Shown here: positions 11,424 through 23,000 of the stretch, in pieces
Position numbering within the stretch: the first letter of the stretch is position 1
Layout of the letters: every line of letters starts with the position of its first letter
Assembly: GCA_027563935.2 (NCBI GenBank)
Contig: CM050450.1
Location: 26,461,439 to 26,525,438 of the forward strand
Reading direction: 5' to 3'
Length of the DNA: 64,000 nucleotides
Origin: Costus lasius
Lineage: Eukaryota > Streptophyta > Magnoliopsida > Zingiberales > Costaceae
Notes under the pieces: generated by a model
The model's database searches: none
The model's input: only the letters and a program-made list of their open reading frames with translations
Told to the model about the DNA's origin: nothing
Translations under genes and position numbers: made by a program

Positions 11424-11725
11424 TGTGGAGTAATATAAACTAGAGGAAGTGGTGTGTCCCTTTGGAACCTAAGGCATCCAGTTGATGAAAGAATAATTGT
11501 CCTTGCACGTGTAAGAACATTGTTAGGGGCGCTGTGATCTATTCTATGATAAATCACATGATCCTATGGTGATATATTCATAGGTGTGACTAATTGAATC
11601 CCTATGAAAAGCCCTAAAGGGCTTAGCTTCCTTCAATTATTATATACCCCATGGCATAATCTTGTATTCGCAATATAGGACAAAAATTAGGGAATTTTCT
11701 TTGGTTTTTATTAATTAAAATAACA
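11424..11725 (-). repeat. LTR-like segment between copia D1 and D2
   Basis: Starts TGTGGAGT and ends AATAACA on the plus strand, and shares segments with 6251-6605. Immediately right, ATCTCCCAT is the complement of a copia purine tract, as expected beside a 3' LTR of an element lying to the right. It may therefore serve as both D1's 5' end and D2's 3' end. Confidence 0.4.
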
Positions 11726-11831
11726 ATCTCCCATAAAAAATAAAACTTTTATAATTTAATGAATTTAAAACAATATTGTTGCCCAATGTTTATATTTCAT
11801 GGTTAAAAAAGAGTATTGCTCAACACACTTA

Positions 11832-12645
11832 GGCCCAGTTGGTTCTGCTGCGCTGCCGCAACTATGCTATAATGGCTGCACTGTTACTGTAGCACATGCT
11901 GTTAAGGATGGCTGCACTGTTACTGTAGCACATGCTGTTAAGGGTGTTTGGTGGGTCTAGCTGTGTTGTTACTGTAACAACTATTATTAAAATTATTTTA
12001 TAAATCTATTGTGTTGTTAATAAATAAATAAATAATAATTTAATAAAATATATTAAAGTTAATATTATATATTTTTATAATAAAATAAAATAATTAATTA
12101 AATAATAAATAAATAAATAGTAATTTAATAAAATATATTAAAGTTAAAATTATATATTTTTATAATAAAATAAAATAATTAATTAAATATTAAATAAATA
12201 AATAGTAATTTAATAAAATATACTAAAATAAAATAATTATTTTAGTAAAATTATTAAATTTTATAAGATCAAATAATTATTTTTAATATAAAATTAAATT
12301 ATTAATTTTATTTATTAAGTAATAAATTAAAATTATATATTTTGAAGTAGTTAATTTAAAATTAATTTTTTATTAAAAAATATAATTAATATAATATAAT
12401 ATAATTAATTGTTATACATAATTATAAAATATAAATATGTAAATAATAATTAATTTAATATAAATGTAATGTTGATACTGCAACATATCATGGCAGCGGG
12501 CGCAGCAGGGTAACCCCTGCTTTTGTGAACAATACCCATAATGGTACTGTTCCACAACACAACAACTAAAAAAGTAGCTCGTATTTTGGCTACTTCCGCC
12601 ACCCTTCCTAGCGCCGCATGAAACAGCGCACCTCCAAACGCATAC
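11832..12645. mobile_element. Tourist/PIF-Harbinger-like MITE
   Basis: Flanked by TTA on both sides (11829-11831 and 12646-12648), the 3-bp duplication of this superfamily. The termini are imperfect inverted repeats: GGCCCAGTTGGTTC... on the left and, reverse-complemented, GTATGCGTTTGGAGG... on the right, both reaching TGCGCTG. The ends are GC-rich and the core extremely AT-rich with an 85-bp tandem array. A 36-bp GGCTGCACTGTTACTG unit is duplicated near 11872-11940. There is no transposase. The poor TIR match makes the exact ends uncertain. Confidence 0.55.
12019..12235. repeat. 85-bp AT-rich tandem repeat, about 2.5 copies
   Basis: TAATTTAATAAAATAT recurs at 12036, 12121 and 12206, exactly 85 bp apart, with near-identical intervening sequence (ATATATTTTTATAATAAAA block). 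It lies inside the MITE. Confidence 0.85.
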
Positions 12646-13189
12646 TTAGTACATGAAACTTAATTAGAAGAGATGTAGTAAAAAGGTCTTGAATTACATC
12701 CCTTTTGGCTTAACCTTAAGTAGTGCACACATAATACAATTAATTGTGATATAGGTTGCGCATTTATGGCTATGCATATGTATCTTAATTTTTTTGTGAG
12801 AGTTTTCTAGAAGTGTCTAGTTACTAGTCCATGACTGTTTACAAAAACTCTTGTAGGAGAGACCTTATATAGATGTGTGTAGAGGCACCCCCCAAGGCAT
12901 ACCTTTGGCTCTTTTTTAGAGTTAAGAACTCTTCTCTCCCTATATATAGGAGTACTATAGTCACCTTAGGAATGGAAGAATTGAAGCCTTTAAAATAACT
13001 CTAATGCATAAAGTGCTTTACAAATATTTTATTGTACTCCTTTGGGTAACCAGTTAGCTTGTTGTTACTTATTAAACCTTTTTCTAGGGTCTGTCTATCA
13101 TAGATGTTCAGTTGCCACCATAGGAAAGCCTAATTAGGATTAATCCCCATTCCCTTCGATGAAGCTGTCACTTTATATTGATTTAATTC

Positions 13190-14571
13190 TTTAGTGAGAT
13201 AATTAACAAGATTATCATTTGTTTTAACATAAGATGATAAAATTATATTATGAATAAATAACCATTTTATGGTTTTTTTATTTTTATATGTCTAATTAGT
13301 TTTGTATTTATGAGTTTCTCAAAAATTGATGGTAGCCTTATTATCATAATTTATGAAAATTGGTTGGTTGATTGATTATGCCATAGGGAGAGATGAAAAT
13401 AGATTTTTAATCCATTTAGCTTTTGAACATGATAGGTTAAGAGCTACTAATTTAGCTTTCTATAGTACTTGTAACTATTGTAGATTGTTTGGTAGATTGC
13501 CATGGAATGACACACCTCCTAAAGTAAAGATAAAAACTGAGGTTGATTTGATGTCATTGGAATTTGATATCCAATTAGCATCACAAAATCCCTCAAGGGT
13601 AAACTGAATATGTTAATTCATAGACTACGGTTCCTTTAAGTTGTTTAAGGGGTATTAATAGCATTCTAGTATTGATGACTAGAGTTACTAGTACATCTAC
13701 TTAACCCAGACACAACATATGCTATGTCAAGTTTGGTTCTATTAGCAAGATAAAAAAAAAAAGAATCTATAGCTTGGGCATATAGTTCTTGTTTTACTAG
13801 GCTACCTAGATTTTTAGTTAAATGAGAATTAGAATCATAAGGAGTACTTAAGGGAATTGAAGAAATTAGACCAAACTTTTCTATTATTTTATTGGTGTAG
13901 TGAGATTATGATAGAGTAATTAAATTTTCTTTTCCAATTATTTTCATTCATAATATGTAATCAGCTTTCCTCATATTTTGTATGCCAAAATGATTTGATA
14001 GAAAGCATTTGGTATTTATAAGCATAGAAGGATGTAATTAAAATCTATGTTTTTATAGTAGTGACAACTATCATAATAATTGGTTTGGAATCCATAAGAT
14101 AGAACAACCACATTAAACTTTTTATGCCGTTTAGGAGCTTACTTAAACTTACTTAAGTCCATATAAAGATCAAGACTAATTTACAAATTTTCTTTTCACT
14201 ACCTAGCGTGATAAAGCCTTCAAGTTGATTCAATAGATTTCCTCTTAAAGATCCCCAAAGAGAAATGGGGTTTAACATTCATTTGACAATGTTTTAGATT
14301 AAAGGTAAAGCTAAGGAGAAAAAGATTCTTGTAGTTGTGATCCTAGCAACAAACATCTAGGTGTTCAAGTAATTAATATTAGCTTTTTGCCCATAACCTT
14401 GAACAAATGGGCAAATTTTTTCTATAATACCATCTATCCTAAGTTATTTCTTAAAAATATATTTATATCTTAATGGTTTATTTTCAAGAGGTAAATTAGT
14501 ATATCCATATATGTTGTTGATTATAAATTGAAAATCATTATCAACAGCTTCTTTCCAAAAAGGAGCATTAA
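13190..14571 (-). pseudogene. RT and RNase H remnant of copia D2
   Basis: Minus-strand translation gives ordered copia motifs: NAPFWKEAVDN at 14530-14570, NKPLRYKYIFKK, LEGFITLGSEKKICKLV near 14200, a SQSHYTNKIIEKFGL-like block near 13880, STPYDSN, and ANRTKLDIAYVVSGLSR near 13720. An RNase H-like tail (GYQI...) follows. Frequent stops and shifts. A MITE starting at 14572 splits it from its upstream part. This is the linker-RT-RNase H portion of a copia polyprotein. Confidence 0.75.
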
Positions 14572-15230
14572 CGGTCTATTTCAAAGGAGGGAAATCATGA
14601 GAGAAAGGAAGGAAATGAAATTCTTTCCTTCGATTTTCCTAGTTTCAAAGGAGAGAATGAGTGAAAAGAAAGAAAAAAAAAGAATCCAATTCCTTTCCCT
14701 CAATTTTGTTCTCTCCAAATCGAAAGGAAACACATTTCCGTCCGCTCGCCCAATTTTTAGCAGAGTTGCTTGTCTCCCTTCATCTCCCAAATCTCTTCGT
14801 ATATTACATTATATTATATTATTAATATAATTTAACATAATATAATATAATATAATATTATATTATATTACTAATATAATATAACATAATATAATATAAT
14901 AATATTATAATAATATAATAATATAATATTACTAATATTATAATATATTATATTATTAATATTATAATATAATATAATATTACTAATATTATTTATAATA
15001 TTATTAATAATATTATAGATAATAATTAGTAATATTATTTATAATATTATTAATTATTTATTTATTATGCATAATATAACTTGTTTTAAAATTGAGTCTT
15101 TCCTAGTTTTCTTTCCTCTCACTAAAACATAAGGCCTAAAAGGGAAAACAGTTATTTTTTTTCTCCTTATTTCCTCTCTATTGTTATTTCCTTTCTTTCT
15201 TGATTTCTTTCCCTCCTCTGAAACACAATG
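14572..15230. mobile_element. Tourist/PIF-Harbinger-like MITE inserted in copia D2
   Basis: Perfect 3-bp duplication TAA at 14569-14571 and 15231-15233. The terminal inverted repeats are long and purine-rich: left CGGTCTATTTCAAAGGAGGG; right, reverse-complemented, CATTGTGTTTCAGAGGAGGG. Similarity continues for about 45 bp. The target is copia D2 coding sequence: the reading resumes across the insertion (TLSS before, NAPFWKEA after). Core 14800-15065 is a TA-rich simple repeat. Non-autonomous. Confidence 0.8.
14800..15065. repeat. TATAATATTA-type low-complexity tract
   Basis: About 265 bp made almost only of TATAATA/TATTATA words, self-complementary throughout, within the MITE core. It would fold as a long AT hairpin. 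Confidence 0.85.
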
Positions 15231-15755
15231 TAAGGGAGCTCAAAGTTTCTTGATAAGATTTTGGTGTATCTTCACTTAGATAAGTTATAGAGTCATCACT
15301 AAAATCCTTTTCAATGCTAGCCCTTTTACTCATTTTTTATTCAGCCATTATAGATTTATTATTGGAAGAAGAATAAGGGTTCAGCGTATCAATTTTGATT
15401 AGAGATAGAATTTGATATTCTAATTATAATTAGAAACATATTTTCAAAGAAAGCGATATCTTTAAATTCAATTACTTTGTTATTAGATATTTCTAAAATT
15501 TCATAATTAATAAATAAGAATCTATATATATTTGATTATAGTGAGTATCCAATAAATATAACATTAATTGTTTAAGGACCTTTTTTTAGTATATTTATTT
15601 AGCCAAGCATCATTATATTATAAAGAATTTTTAATTTAGTTTATGTTCTTTCCAAATTTTATAAGAGGTTGTGGTTTTTTTTAATGGAATTCTATTTCTA
15701 AATCTATCTCTATGTCTCTTATCGAGATTTATTAGTAGTATAAAAAGAATGGGAA
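15231..15755 (-). pseudogene. Integrase C-terminus and linker remnant of copia D2
   Basis: On the minus strand: NRIPLKKTTTSYKIWKEHK near 15660-15700, the copia integrase NRVPxKxTxxTPYExWxGxKP motif. A worn LKQLMLYLLDTHYN block, the acidic linker, and SDDSITYLSEDTPKSYQETLSS next to the MITE follow. The last matches the copia pre-RT PKSYQEA motif. Multiple stops. Truncated on its upstream side by B0. Confidence 0.7.
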
Positions 15756-15760
15756 TCCGC

Positions 15761-16022
15761 TGTTGGTGTTTATGCCCTAAGACCTAGATTTGGTCTATCT
15801 TTTGTACTGCCTGACATTGATATTTCTTTTATATATCATTTTGGCATTGTCACTATCATGCTTAGTTTATATCTGCGATTGTGTTCCTATGTGATAATGT
15901 CCCTGGAGACAGATTGGATCTGTGCTCAAACTCATGTCCACAGTCGATGTACCTAAGTAGACTTGGGACAGCTCTTGTACTTGTGAGACTAGTATATGGG
16001 TTGGTTAGGCACGATGTTCTAA
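15761..16022 (+). mobile_element. Left part of solo copia LTR B0
   Basis: Begins TGTTGGTGTTTATGCCC and is a diverged relative of the B1/B2 LTRs (39442, 40534, 48061, 63375). The preceding TCCGC (15756-15760) recurs at 37233-37237 after the other end, so the whole LTR is a single insertion later split by the Athila element. No internal copia sequence accompanies it. Confidence 0.85.
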
Positions 16023-16559
16023 CGTTGTGTTCGCAAGTGTACGGATACTCGAAGTAATAAAGAAAGTATCGAATCCACAGGGACCTATGTTGCTGAGTAC
16101 CGAATAATTGATTTTTCACTATCTAGGCAATCGAAAGAGTGCAAACTAGCAAACGAAGACTAAAGCGCTGAAACGGAATTATCAGAGAGAGAAGCTGGGA
16201 CTAGGGTTTCGTTCACTTTAATTTTTATGACTAGACATGAATAGAGATTTCATCAGTTTAATTTCATCATGACAAAGATGCAATTTACATGAATAAAAGG
16301 ATTATCTCACTTTCGTGCAGACAACCATGCAAGGATAAATCTTCGCTCTCGCGCAAGAGTCATCCCAACGCTAATGATAAGTAAATCATCAAACTGAGAA
16401 CTCAAGGATCACTTTCGTGCATCCGAGTTCTAAGTCGATAATCTCTAGTGGAATTTCAAGGATCACTTTCGTGCATCTGAATCTCGACACTAGTTTTAAA
16501 CATGGTTATCTAATGTTCCGATCTTTGCTTTCGCACAAGATCTCCACGTTTGAAAGCTT
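16023..16559 (-). repeat. Athila LTR (3' LTR), portion left of the copia A insertion
   Basis: Aligns base for base with 33513-34049, including CTTTCGTGC repeats. The terminal TG of the right copy appears here as CG. Ends in AGCTT (16555-16559), the target duplication of copia A; the LTR continues at 25693. Confidence 0.9.
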
Positions 16560-18247
16560 TGTTGGGGTATGCCCTTAAGGCTAATGTTTGAGGCCTATGG
16601 GAATGTATCTGTATCATGTAATAAACTGTTATGTTTATAAAGGCATGGTTATTATTCAGTTGTCTACATTGTCTGCTGCAATATATGTTCTTCTGAATAA
16701 TGTCTCAAAGCTGTTCAGCTGGGCTGACATGCTATATGTCCTTAGTCGAGATATCTTGGTGAACATAAGACAGCCTTGATATGATTGAGACTAATATGTG
16801 TTCTAATCTTATAGGATGCTTCGAGCATGGAATAAGATGTAGACTCATGGGTACATTGGATGTACTGGACAGACCCTACTAGGTTATTCAATTGTTTGTC
16901 ACAATGTGAATAATCCTTGAGTGCAACAAGTGGCACATTTCCTTTGACTTGAGATCACTTGTGTTTTCTAAATGATGATTGTCATTGTTTTGAGGTAGTT
17001 CAATATCATTTGAAACATAATGATTATAGACTATCTTGGATGGTGAGCTTGAGTCAGGTTAGGGCACTAGTGATAGACATAGGATTGCCGTCTCCTTGTT
17101 TAAGGAGTGTGATGTTCTAAAGGGGCCCCCTGGATGAGATGATTGAGAAAAGAGTATGGCCATACCCAGGTGACAGTGTTCATCTGTTCTAATCATGCTC
17201 GTCATATTGGAGTTACAAGCTTGACACGCTTGTCCAATAAGAACATCCAGTGGCAAAGGACATATGTATGCCTAGTGAAGTTGATTCACACTTGTGCTGT
17301 TTTTGGGTGTAGTCTTGGAAGACTCTTTTCTTTATATCGGGAGACAGTGATGTGTTGCTAGATACCCCTCACTGATCGTGATGACGTGAGTTATCGTTAC
17401 CGACATTTAAAGGAAACCCTTAGGGTCGCACAATTTGATGATATGGCTTACTTAAGTCAGATCGTGTGGACTGAATTGTTTAGGTTCAGTTTTAAAGGGA
17501 TTTAATCTCTGATTGTAAGTGAGATCTGGTCTGATCATGTTTGATTGATTAGGGCTTGAGATCGGTAAGCTTCGATCGAGAGAATGGATGCTAGATCGGT
17601 CAGATCAGGAGCATTAAGAGATCAACGGTCAGATCAAAAGCCTTATGGTTTAATTATGATTTGGGCTAGTTGCTTGGCTTGATTGGTTCTTAAATTGAAC
17701 CAAAATGAACCGGCTCACTAAATGAGCGCATGGTTCAAGGGGAGAGTAGTTGACGACATGTTCACTTGGTGTGAACGTTGGGGCGATGAGTGGTTACTAT
17801 TTTTAGTAACCATGATCTCCACTTGGAGAGCGCTCTCGTCCAAATAGAGTATGCTCTATTTTCGCCTCTACGATTTTTCCCTCTCGCCCATATTCCTCTC
17901 GACACCTTGTGTGAGTGCGGCGACGCTTGAAGGATAGAGGAGGATTCGGCCAAGAGAGATCGAGATCTCATCATTCCCTTTCACTCGACAAGGACCTCTT
18001 GGAACCTTGCTAGCACAAGGAGCACCAAGGGAGATAGCGTCATCATCCTGTGTGTGACGACAAGGAGAAGATCTCATTTGATCTTTGCTTCCAAGGCGCC
18101 ATCTTGAAATGGCCATGGTATGAATTCTTTTTCATATTTTAAAGTTGATCATAATACATGCTATGCGATCTTAGAAACCCTCTTCCGCTGTTTTAAATCC
18201 CTTACTTGCGCCTATTAGGGTTTCCTTCCCTCTTTAGGGGACTTTCA
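16560..18247 (+). repeat. 5' LTR of copia A
   Basis: Runs from TGTTGGGGTATGCCC to GGGGACTTTCA; 1685 of 1688 positions equal the 3' LTR. Short frames inside it on both strands are duplicated with the LTR and have no family signature. It should carry promoter, transcription start and polyadenylation signal, but I could not place a convincing TATA box. Confidence 0.95.
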
Positions 18248-18249
18248 AT

Positions 18250-18261
18250 TGGTATCAGAGC
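18250..18261 (+). promoter_or_regulatory. Primer-binding site (initiator tRNA-Met) of copia A
   Basis: TGGTATCAGAGC, complementary to the 3' end of plant initiator tRNA-Met, two bases after the LTR. Confidence 0.95.
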
Positions 18262-19565
18262 CAGTTTATCATGCATGTTTTTATGATTGCTTAATGTTTG
18301 ATCCATATTTGCGCATATGCCTAGATCTTATTGACATGCGAAAGTTTCATGATATTATGTATCATCTTGCGAAAATACATCCATATGTATGTTTCTATAT
18401 CTTGCGCATGTTTGATGTCTTGGCGCATTTACAATGTTGTTGGTTTTCTTAAAAACTTACACACATGCGCGACTCACTATAGATCTAAGGCCTTACTGTA
18501 AACCCTTAGACGGGTTACTAGGGTTGAAGTCATCCCCTAGGTTAGATCCCACAGTCTGATCAGACCATCTGACAGCCTGAATGGGGTCGACCAGTTAGCA
18601 CCTTGGCGCAAGCCTATGGTGGCTATAGGTCGACTGCAGACAGGTGTGTAGCGATGTCTGATTGAGACAACTTTTGAACACACATGAGTTAGGCCCGGGG
18701 TCACACCCGCTTGCCAGACCTCATTGTGGTTGTTCAGCCCTGGCGCATGCATGGTTGACCTTATGGTCGACTCAAGTCAGTTAGGACTTGGTGCATGCAA
18801 GGGCAGTGGATCTGACTAGGTTGGATGAGTGGATCCCTAGTAATGGACCGTTGTAAGGTAGTAAGGGCGAATAAGGAAATTAAAATTGATCCCATGGGGT
18901 TTTTCGAAAATTTTAATTTTTATGGATCACATGATTGCTGATTGGATGCATATGTTTGTCTATTTAGTCTTATGTGGGCTGCTCATATTAATTGTGTGCT
19001 GTGCTGGGGCCTGCGTGCCTGGGATTTAAAAATTGTAAATTAATTATTGTGATCTGCGCATCACATCGCTTTAATTTATAAAATTGTAATTGACCTGCGT
19101 GTCAATCTTGTCTAGATAGTTAAATTTGTAATTTAATTAGACAAGAGCACAGAGCACACTTGGCAGAGGCGCATGCAGCAGTGGCTTGACCAGGTGGGAG
19201 GTCCAGGGTTCGACTCTGGGACCAGGCGCATTTTCCCTGGTGGGCGCACCTGTGCTGTAATTGGCGCTTGGGCCCTGGTTTGGGCCAGATGAGCAGCAAA
19301 AGACCCATGAAGAGCAAGTGAAGACTTAAGTTAGGTTAAGGTCTCACTAGGGCTATGGGCTTTTACCACATAAGATTCATGCTTTCTTTTATTTATTGTT
19401 TAAATATTAGAATTGCATGATTAACTTTATCTTCTGCTATCACCATAGGAATTGCATGATAGTGAAGAAGATAAAAGACCATGAAAATCCAACGCTTAAT
19501 ATCAAGCTCGTAAGCCTTCTGACGCGAAACCTCACTGTTCTGATTATCGTTGGAGCCGTGTTGTA
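18262..19565 (+). other. Copia A leader, proximal part
   Basis: Untranslated leader between primer site and the structured region. No credible coding frame. It is dotted with GCGCAT/TGGCGC words. At 19190-19230 a GGTTCGACTC motif resembles a tRNA B box in a short imperfect stem, but spacing to any A box is too small for a tRNA. Confidence 0.6.
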
Positions 19566-19903
19566 CCCACTCAGTGGGCACATCCATCTATCTTCAGACG
19601 GTGTGGGACTACACCTGTGTGTTACAGAGTGGGGATTTATCCCTTCTCGTTGCTCAGCATAGCACATGGTGGTCCAGGGAGTAGGTCGGGTCAGCTTGAC
19701 CGTGTAGGCTACATATGTGGCGCATATGGTAGCACATGGAGGCAGCCATCTGTGGGGTCAGAGACTGTGTTGTACCAACTCAGTTGGCACAGTTTGCTGG
19801 ATTGCCCAGATGAAGGGGAATCGCACGGGTTGGCGATCGGCAGGGAATGCCTACCGGAGATTAGTGCTTGTACTCTCTGTGCATCTTATCTCGCCTGAGC
19901 GGG
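19566..19903 (+). ncRNA. Series of three small stem-loops in the copia A leader
   Basis: CCCAC-tca-GTGGG (19566-19578), CCAAC-tca-GTTGG (19775-19787) and CTCGC-ctga-GCGGG (19890-19903). Each has a counterpart at the homologous place in B2/B1 with different paired bases (CCCAC-cctc-GTGGG at 43649; TCCAG...CTGGA at 43860; CCAC-cctc-GTGG near 43975). Pairing is thus kept while sequence changes. Role unknown; packaging, dimerisation or translation control are possibilities. Confidence 0.6.
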
Positions 19904-19936
19904 ACGCGGAGACCAAGTATGAAATCCGGATCCCAT

Positions 19937-20002
19937 CTCACTAAAAGAGTACTACTCTTTCGGGCTGTTTTGCTGGATTTTTCAGCCAGATAAAATAGTG
20001 AG
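19937..20002 (+). ncRNA. Three-way-junction leader RNA structure, copia A
   Basis: Outer helix CTCACTA (19937-19943) with TAGTGAG (19996-20002). Inside are hairpin 1, AAAGAGT-act-ACTCTTT (19944-19960), and hairpin 2, GGCTG (19963-19967) with CAGCC (19983-19987). It ends 95 nt before the gag ATG. The same architecture in B2 and B1 uses different bases in both inner hairpins, the expected mark of selection on RNA pairing. A retroviral-type packaging signal would sit here; that function is inference. Confidence 0.7.
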
Positions 20003-20097
20003 AAAAAGAATCTTTCTTAAGTCCTGATTGATTCTTATACATTGATACTGACCTTGCTGTTCTTGCATTGTTGTAGATACCTGCAGCAACGAACACC

Positions 20098-23000
20098 ATG
20101 AACTTCAATGTGCGATCCCTACTGGAAAGGGAGAAGTTTGCTGGGCCGAACTTCTCTGACTGGTTTGGACACCTTAAGATCGTTCTTAAGGCAGAGAGGA
20201 AACTGTATGTCCTCGAGACGGCGATACCGCCGCAGCCCGCTCCGAACGCCGCAAGGGCGGTTCGGGAAGCCTATGAAAAGCACGTCAATGATAGCATTGA
20301 TGTCGCTTGCCTGATGCTAGCGTCTATGACGCCACCGCTGCAGCGTCAGCATGAGGATATGTCGGCTATAGAGATTATAGCGAACCTCAAGATGCTGTAT
20401 GCTGCACAGGCGAGGACAGAGCGCTACAATTTGACGAAGCTCTTCTTTCAGAGCAAACTGGCTGAAGGGAGCCCAGTGGGAGCTCACGTGCTCAAGATGA
20501 TTGGGCACAAGGAAGCTCTGGAGAAACTGGGGCACACCATCAACCAGGAGCTTGCTGTGGATATTATTCTGCAGTCTCTCCCGCCTTCATTCGACGCGTT
20601 CATTATTAATTTTAATATGAACAAAATCGATTGTACTCCGGCAGAGCTGCTGAATATGCTCCTCACCACTGAGGAGACTCTGAAGGGTAAGCCTTCAACC
20701 TCTGTCTTGATGGTTCCTTCTAGGAACAAGAAGAAGGGGAAGAAGGGCAAGGCCCCTGTCAAGAGCTACAGCAAGGCTCTGAAGCAGAAGGTTAAGCGGT
20801 CCAAGGAATACAGGTGTTTCCACTGTGGCCAGCTGGGTCACTGGAAAAAGGACTGTAAAGCGCTCCAAGGAGATAAGAGGGGAAGCTTCGCTTCTGGCTC
20901 AGGTATATTCGTGACTGAGGTCATGTTCTCTTCTTCTATATCATGGGTGTTGGACACTGCATGTGGAGTTCACATTTGTTCAAATGTACAGGAACTCAAG
21001 AGAAGAAGGCAGGTGGGACAGCATGAGGTGGACCTACGCGTTGGAAACGGGGCACGGGTTGCTGCTGTTGCTGTAGGAGACTATTTCATTTCTTTACCAT
21101 CTGGACTTGTATTGGAACTAAACAATTGTTATTTTGTTCCCAGTATTACTAAAAATATTATCTCCATTCCTGCTCTTGTCAGGAAGGGATTTTCCTTTGA
21201 ATGCAATATTTCAAAGTGTATTTTGTCTTTTGATAATATTGTTTATGCAACTGGTTCAATTAACAATGGGTTATACATGTTGGACATGGAATGTTCTATA
21301 CAGCAAATTGATATTAAGAAAGCCAAGTATGCTGATGACAGCACCTTGCTATGGCATAGTCGTTTAGGCCATATTAACGAGAAACGCATTAAGCGGTTGC
21401 ATGATCATGGACTGCTGGGATCATTCTCCTACAAGGAGATTGATACATGCAAGGCTTGTTTAATGGGTAAAATGACGAAGTCACCTTTTCTTCACAAAGG
21501 TCAAAGGGCTTCAGGTTTACTTGACCTTATACACAGTGATGTGTGTGGGCCATTTAGTAAACATGCCAGAGGTGGCTATCAGTACTTCATTACCTTTACT
21601 GATGATTTCAGTAGGTATGGGTATGTCTTTTTAATGAGACATAAAAGTGAATCTTTTGACAAGTTCAAAGAGTTCAAAAATGAAGTACAGAATCAGCTAG
21701 GCCGAAATATCAAGGCACTTCGCTCAGATCGAGGTGGTGAATACCTAAGTCATGCGTTTACTGACTATCTGAAGGAGTGTGGGATCATCTCACAGCTCAC
21801 TCCGCCAGGAACACCGCAATGGAATGGTGTGTCCGAGAGGAGAAATAGAACGTTACTTGATATGGTTCGTTCTATGATGAGTCAGGCTACTCTTCCATAC
21901 TCCTTTTGGGGTTTTGCGCTGGAAACAGCTGCAAAGGTACTAAACCGAGTGCCATCCAAGGCAGTTTCAAAGACGCCATATGAGTTATGGTATGGGAAAC
22001 AGCCAAGCTTGACATTTATCAGGATCTGGGGCTGCGAGGCTTATGTCAAAAAGCTCGCCTCTGGGAAACTAGAGAGCAGATCTGACAAATGTATCTTTGT
22101 CGGTTACCCTAAGGAAACTAAGGGTTATTATTTCTACGATCCCAAAGAGAACAAGGTTTTTGTTGCTCGGACGGCCATATTTCTTGAGAAGGAGTTTCTT
22201 CTGCAAGAGGCCAGTGGGAGAGAAATAAAGCTGGATGAGAATCCAGAGGAAGGACAAAGTAGTCAAGCACAGTTGGATGAGCCTGAGCCGGTAGAACAGG
22301 TTATTGAACAACCTGAGGCTCAGATATCACGGGAACCGCGAAGATCGGGAAGGATCCGTCGACAACCTGAGCGTTATGACGGAGTCTACATCATTGATAA
22401 TGATGAACCCCTCACTTATGCGGATGCGGTTAGTGGACCGGAGTCAGCGAGATGGCTTGAAGCTATGCGCGCCGAAATGGACTCCATGTCAGATAACCAA
22501 GTTTGGGATTTGGTTGATCCGCCTCCGGGAGTTATCCCTATAGGCTGTAAATGGATCTTCAAGAAGAAGATTGACATGGATGGTAACGTAGTTACCTATA
22601 AAGGCAGGCTAGTTGCGAAAGGTTTCAAACAAATCTACGGGATAGATTATGATGAAACTTTCTCACCTGTAGCCATGTTTAAGTCTATTCGGATTCTTTT
22701 CGCGATAGCTGCATACTATGATTATGAGATCTGGCAGATGGATGTGAAAACAGCTTTCCTGAATGGAAATCTGGATGAGGATGTGTACATGACACAACCA
22801 GAAGGTTTCACTAATCCAGCAGATCGTCATAAGATATGCAAGTTAAAGAAGTCCATTTATGGACTTAAGCAAGCATCAAGAAGCTGGAATATTCGTTTTG
22901 ATGAATCAGTTACTGAGTTTGGTTTCATCAAGAACGAGGATGACCCGTGTGTATATAAGAGGTTTAGTGGGAGCGTGATTACTTTTCTAGTCCTCTACGT

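Larger units (their letters stand above)
6251..11725 (-). mobile_element. Decayed Ty1-copia element D1 (minus strand)
   Basis: On the minus strand the order is LTR (11424-11725), gag remnant, integrase C-terminus, reverse transcriptase, RNase H, a purine tract (plus strand ATCTCCCACTAG at 6606-6617) and LTR (6251-6605). This is the copia order, though most of the integrase core is deleted. All coding parts carry many stops and frameshifts. The two LTR-like ends share recognisable segments (for example GATCCTATG...CATAGG). RNase H is interrupted by a solo LTR at 7471-9168 with a clean ACCAC duplication. The stretch 6606-7169 is the 3' untranslated part. No canonical tRNA-primer site is visible next to 11424. 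Old and inactive. Confidence 0.7.
11726..15755 (-). mobile_element. Decayed Ty1-copia element D2 (minus strand), interrupted
   Basis: A second degenerate copia polyprotein reads on the minus strand from integrase C-terminus (15755) through RT to RNase H (about 13190). A probable 3' untranslated stretch follows, reaching a purine-tract remnant at 11726. It is interrupted by two MITEs (11832-12645, 14572-15230) and cut at 15755 by solo LTR B0 with its TCCGC duplication. Right of B0, only 37238-37393 could continue it, and I could not recognise coding there. Many stops; inactive. Confidence 0.65.

Noticed and set aside
14528..14830. 100-codon frame as a gene
   Set aside because: It straddles the MITE terminal inverted repeat and copia D2 remnant; low-complexity Lys/Glu composition.
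16588..18116. Several 60-80-codon frames duplicated at 24028-25556
   Set aside because: Duplication follows from the two LTRs of copia A; no recognisable domains.
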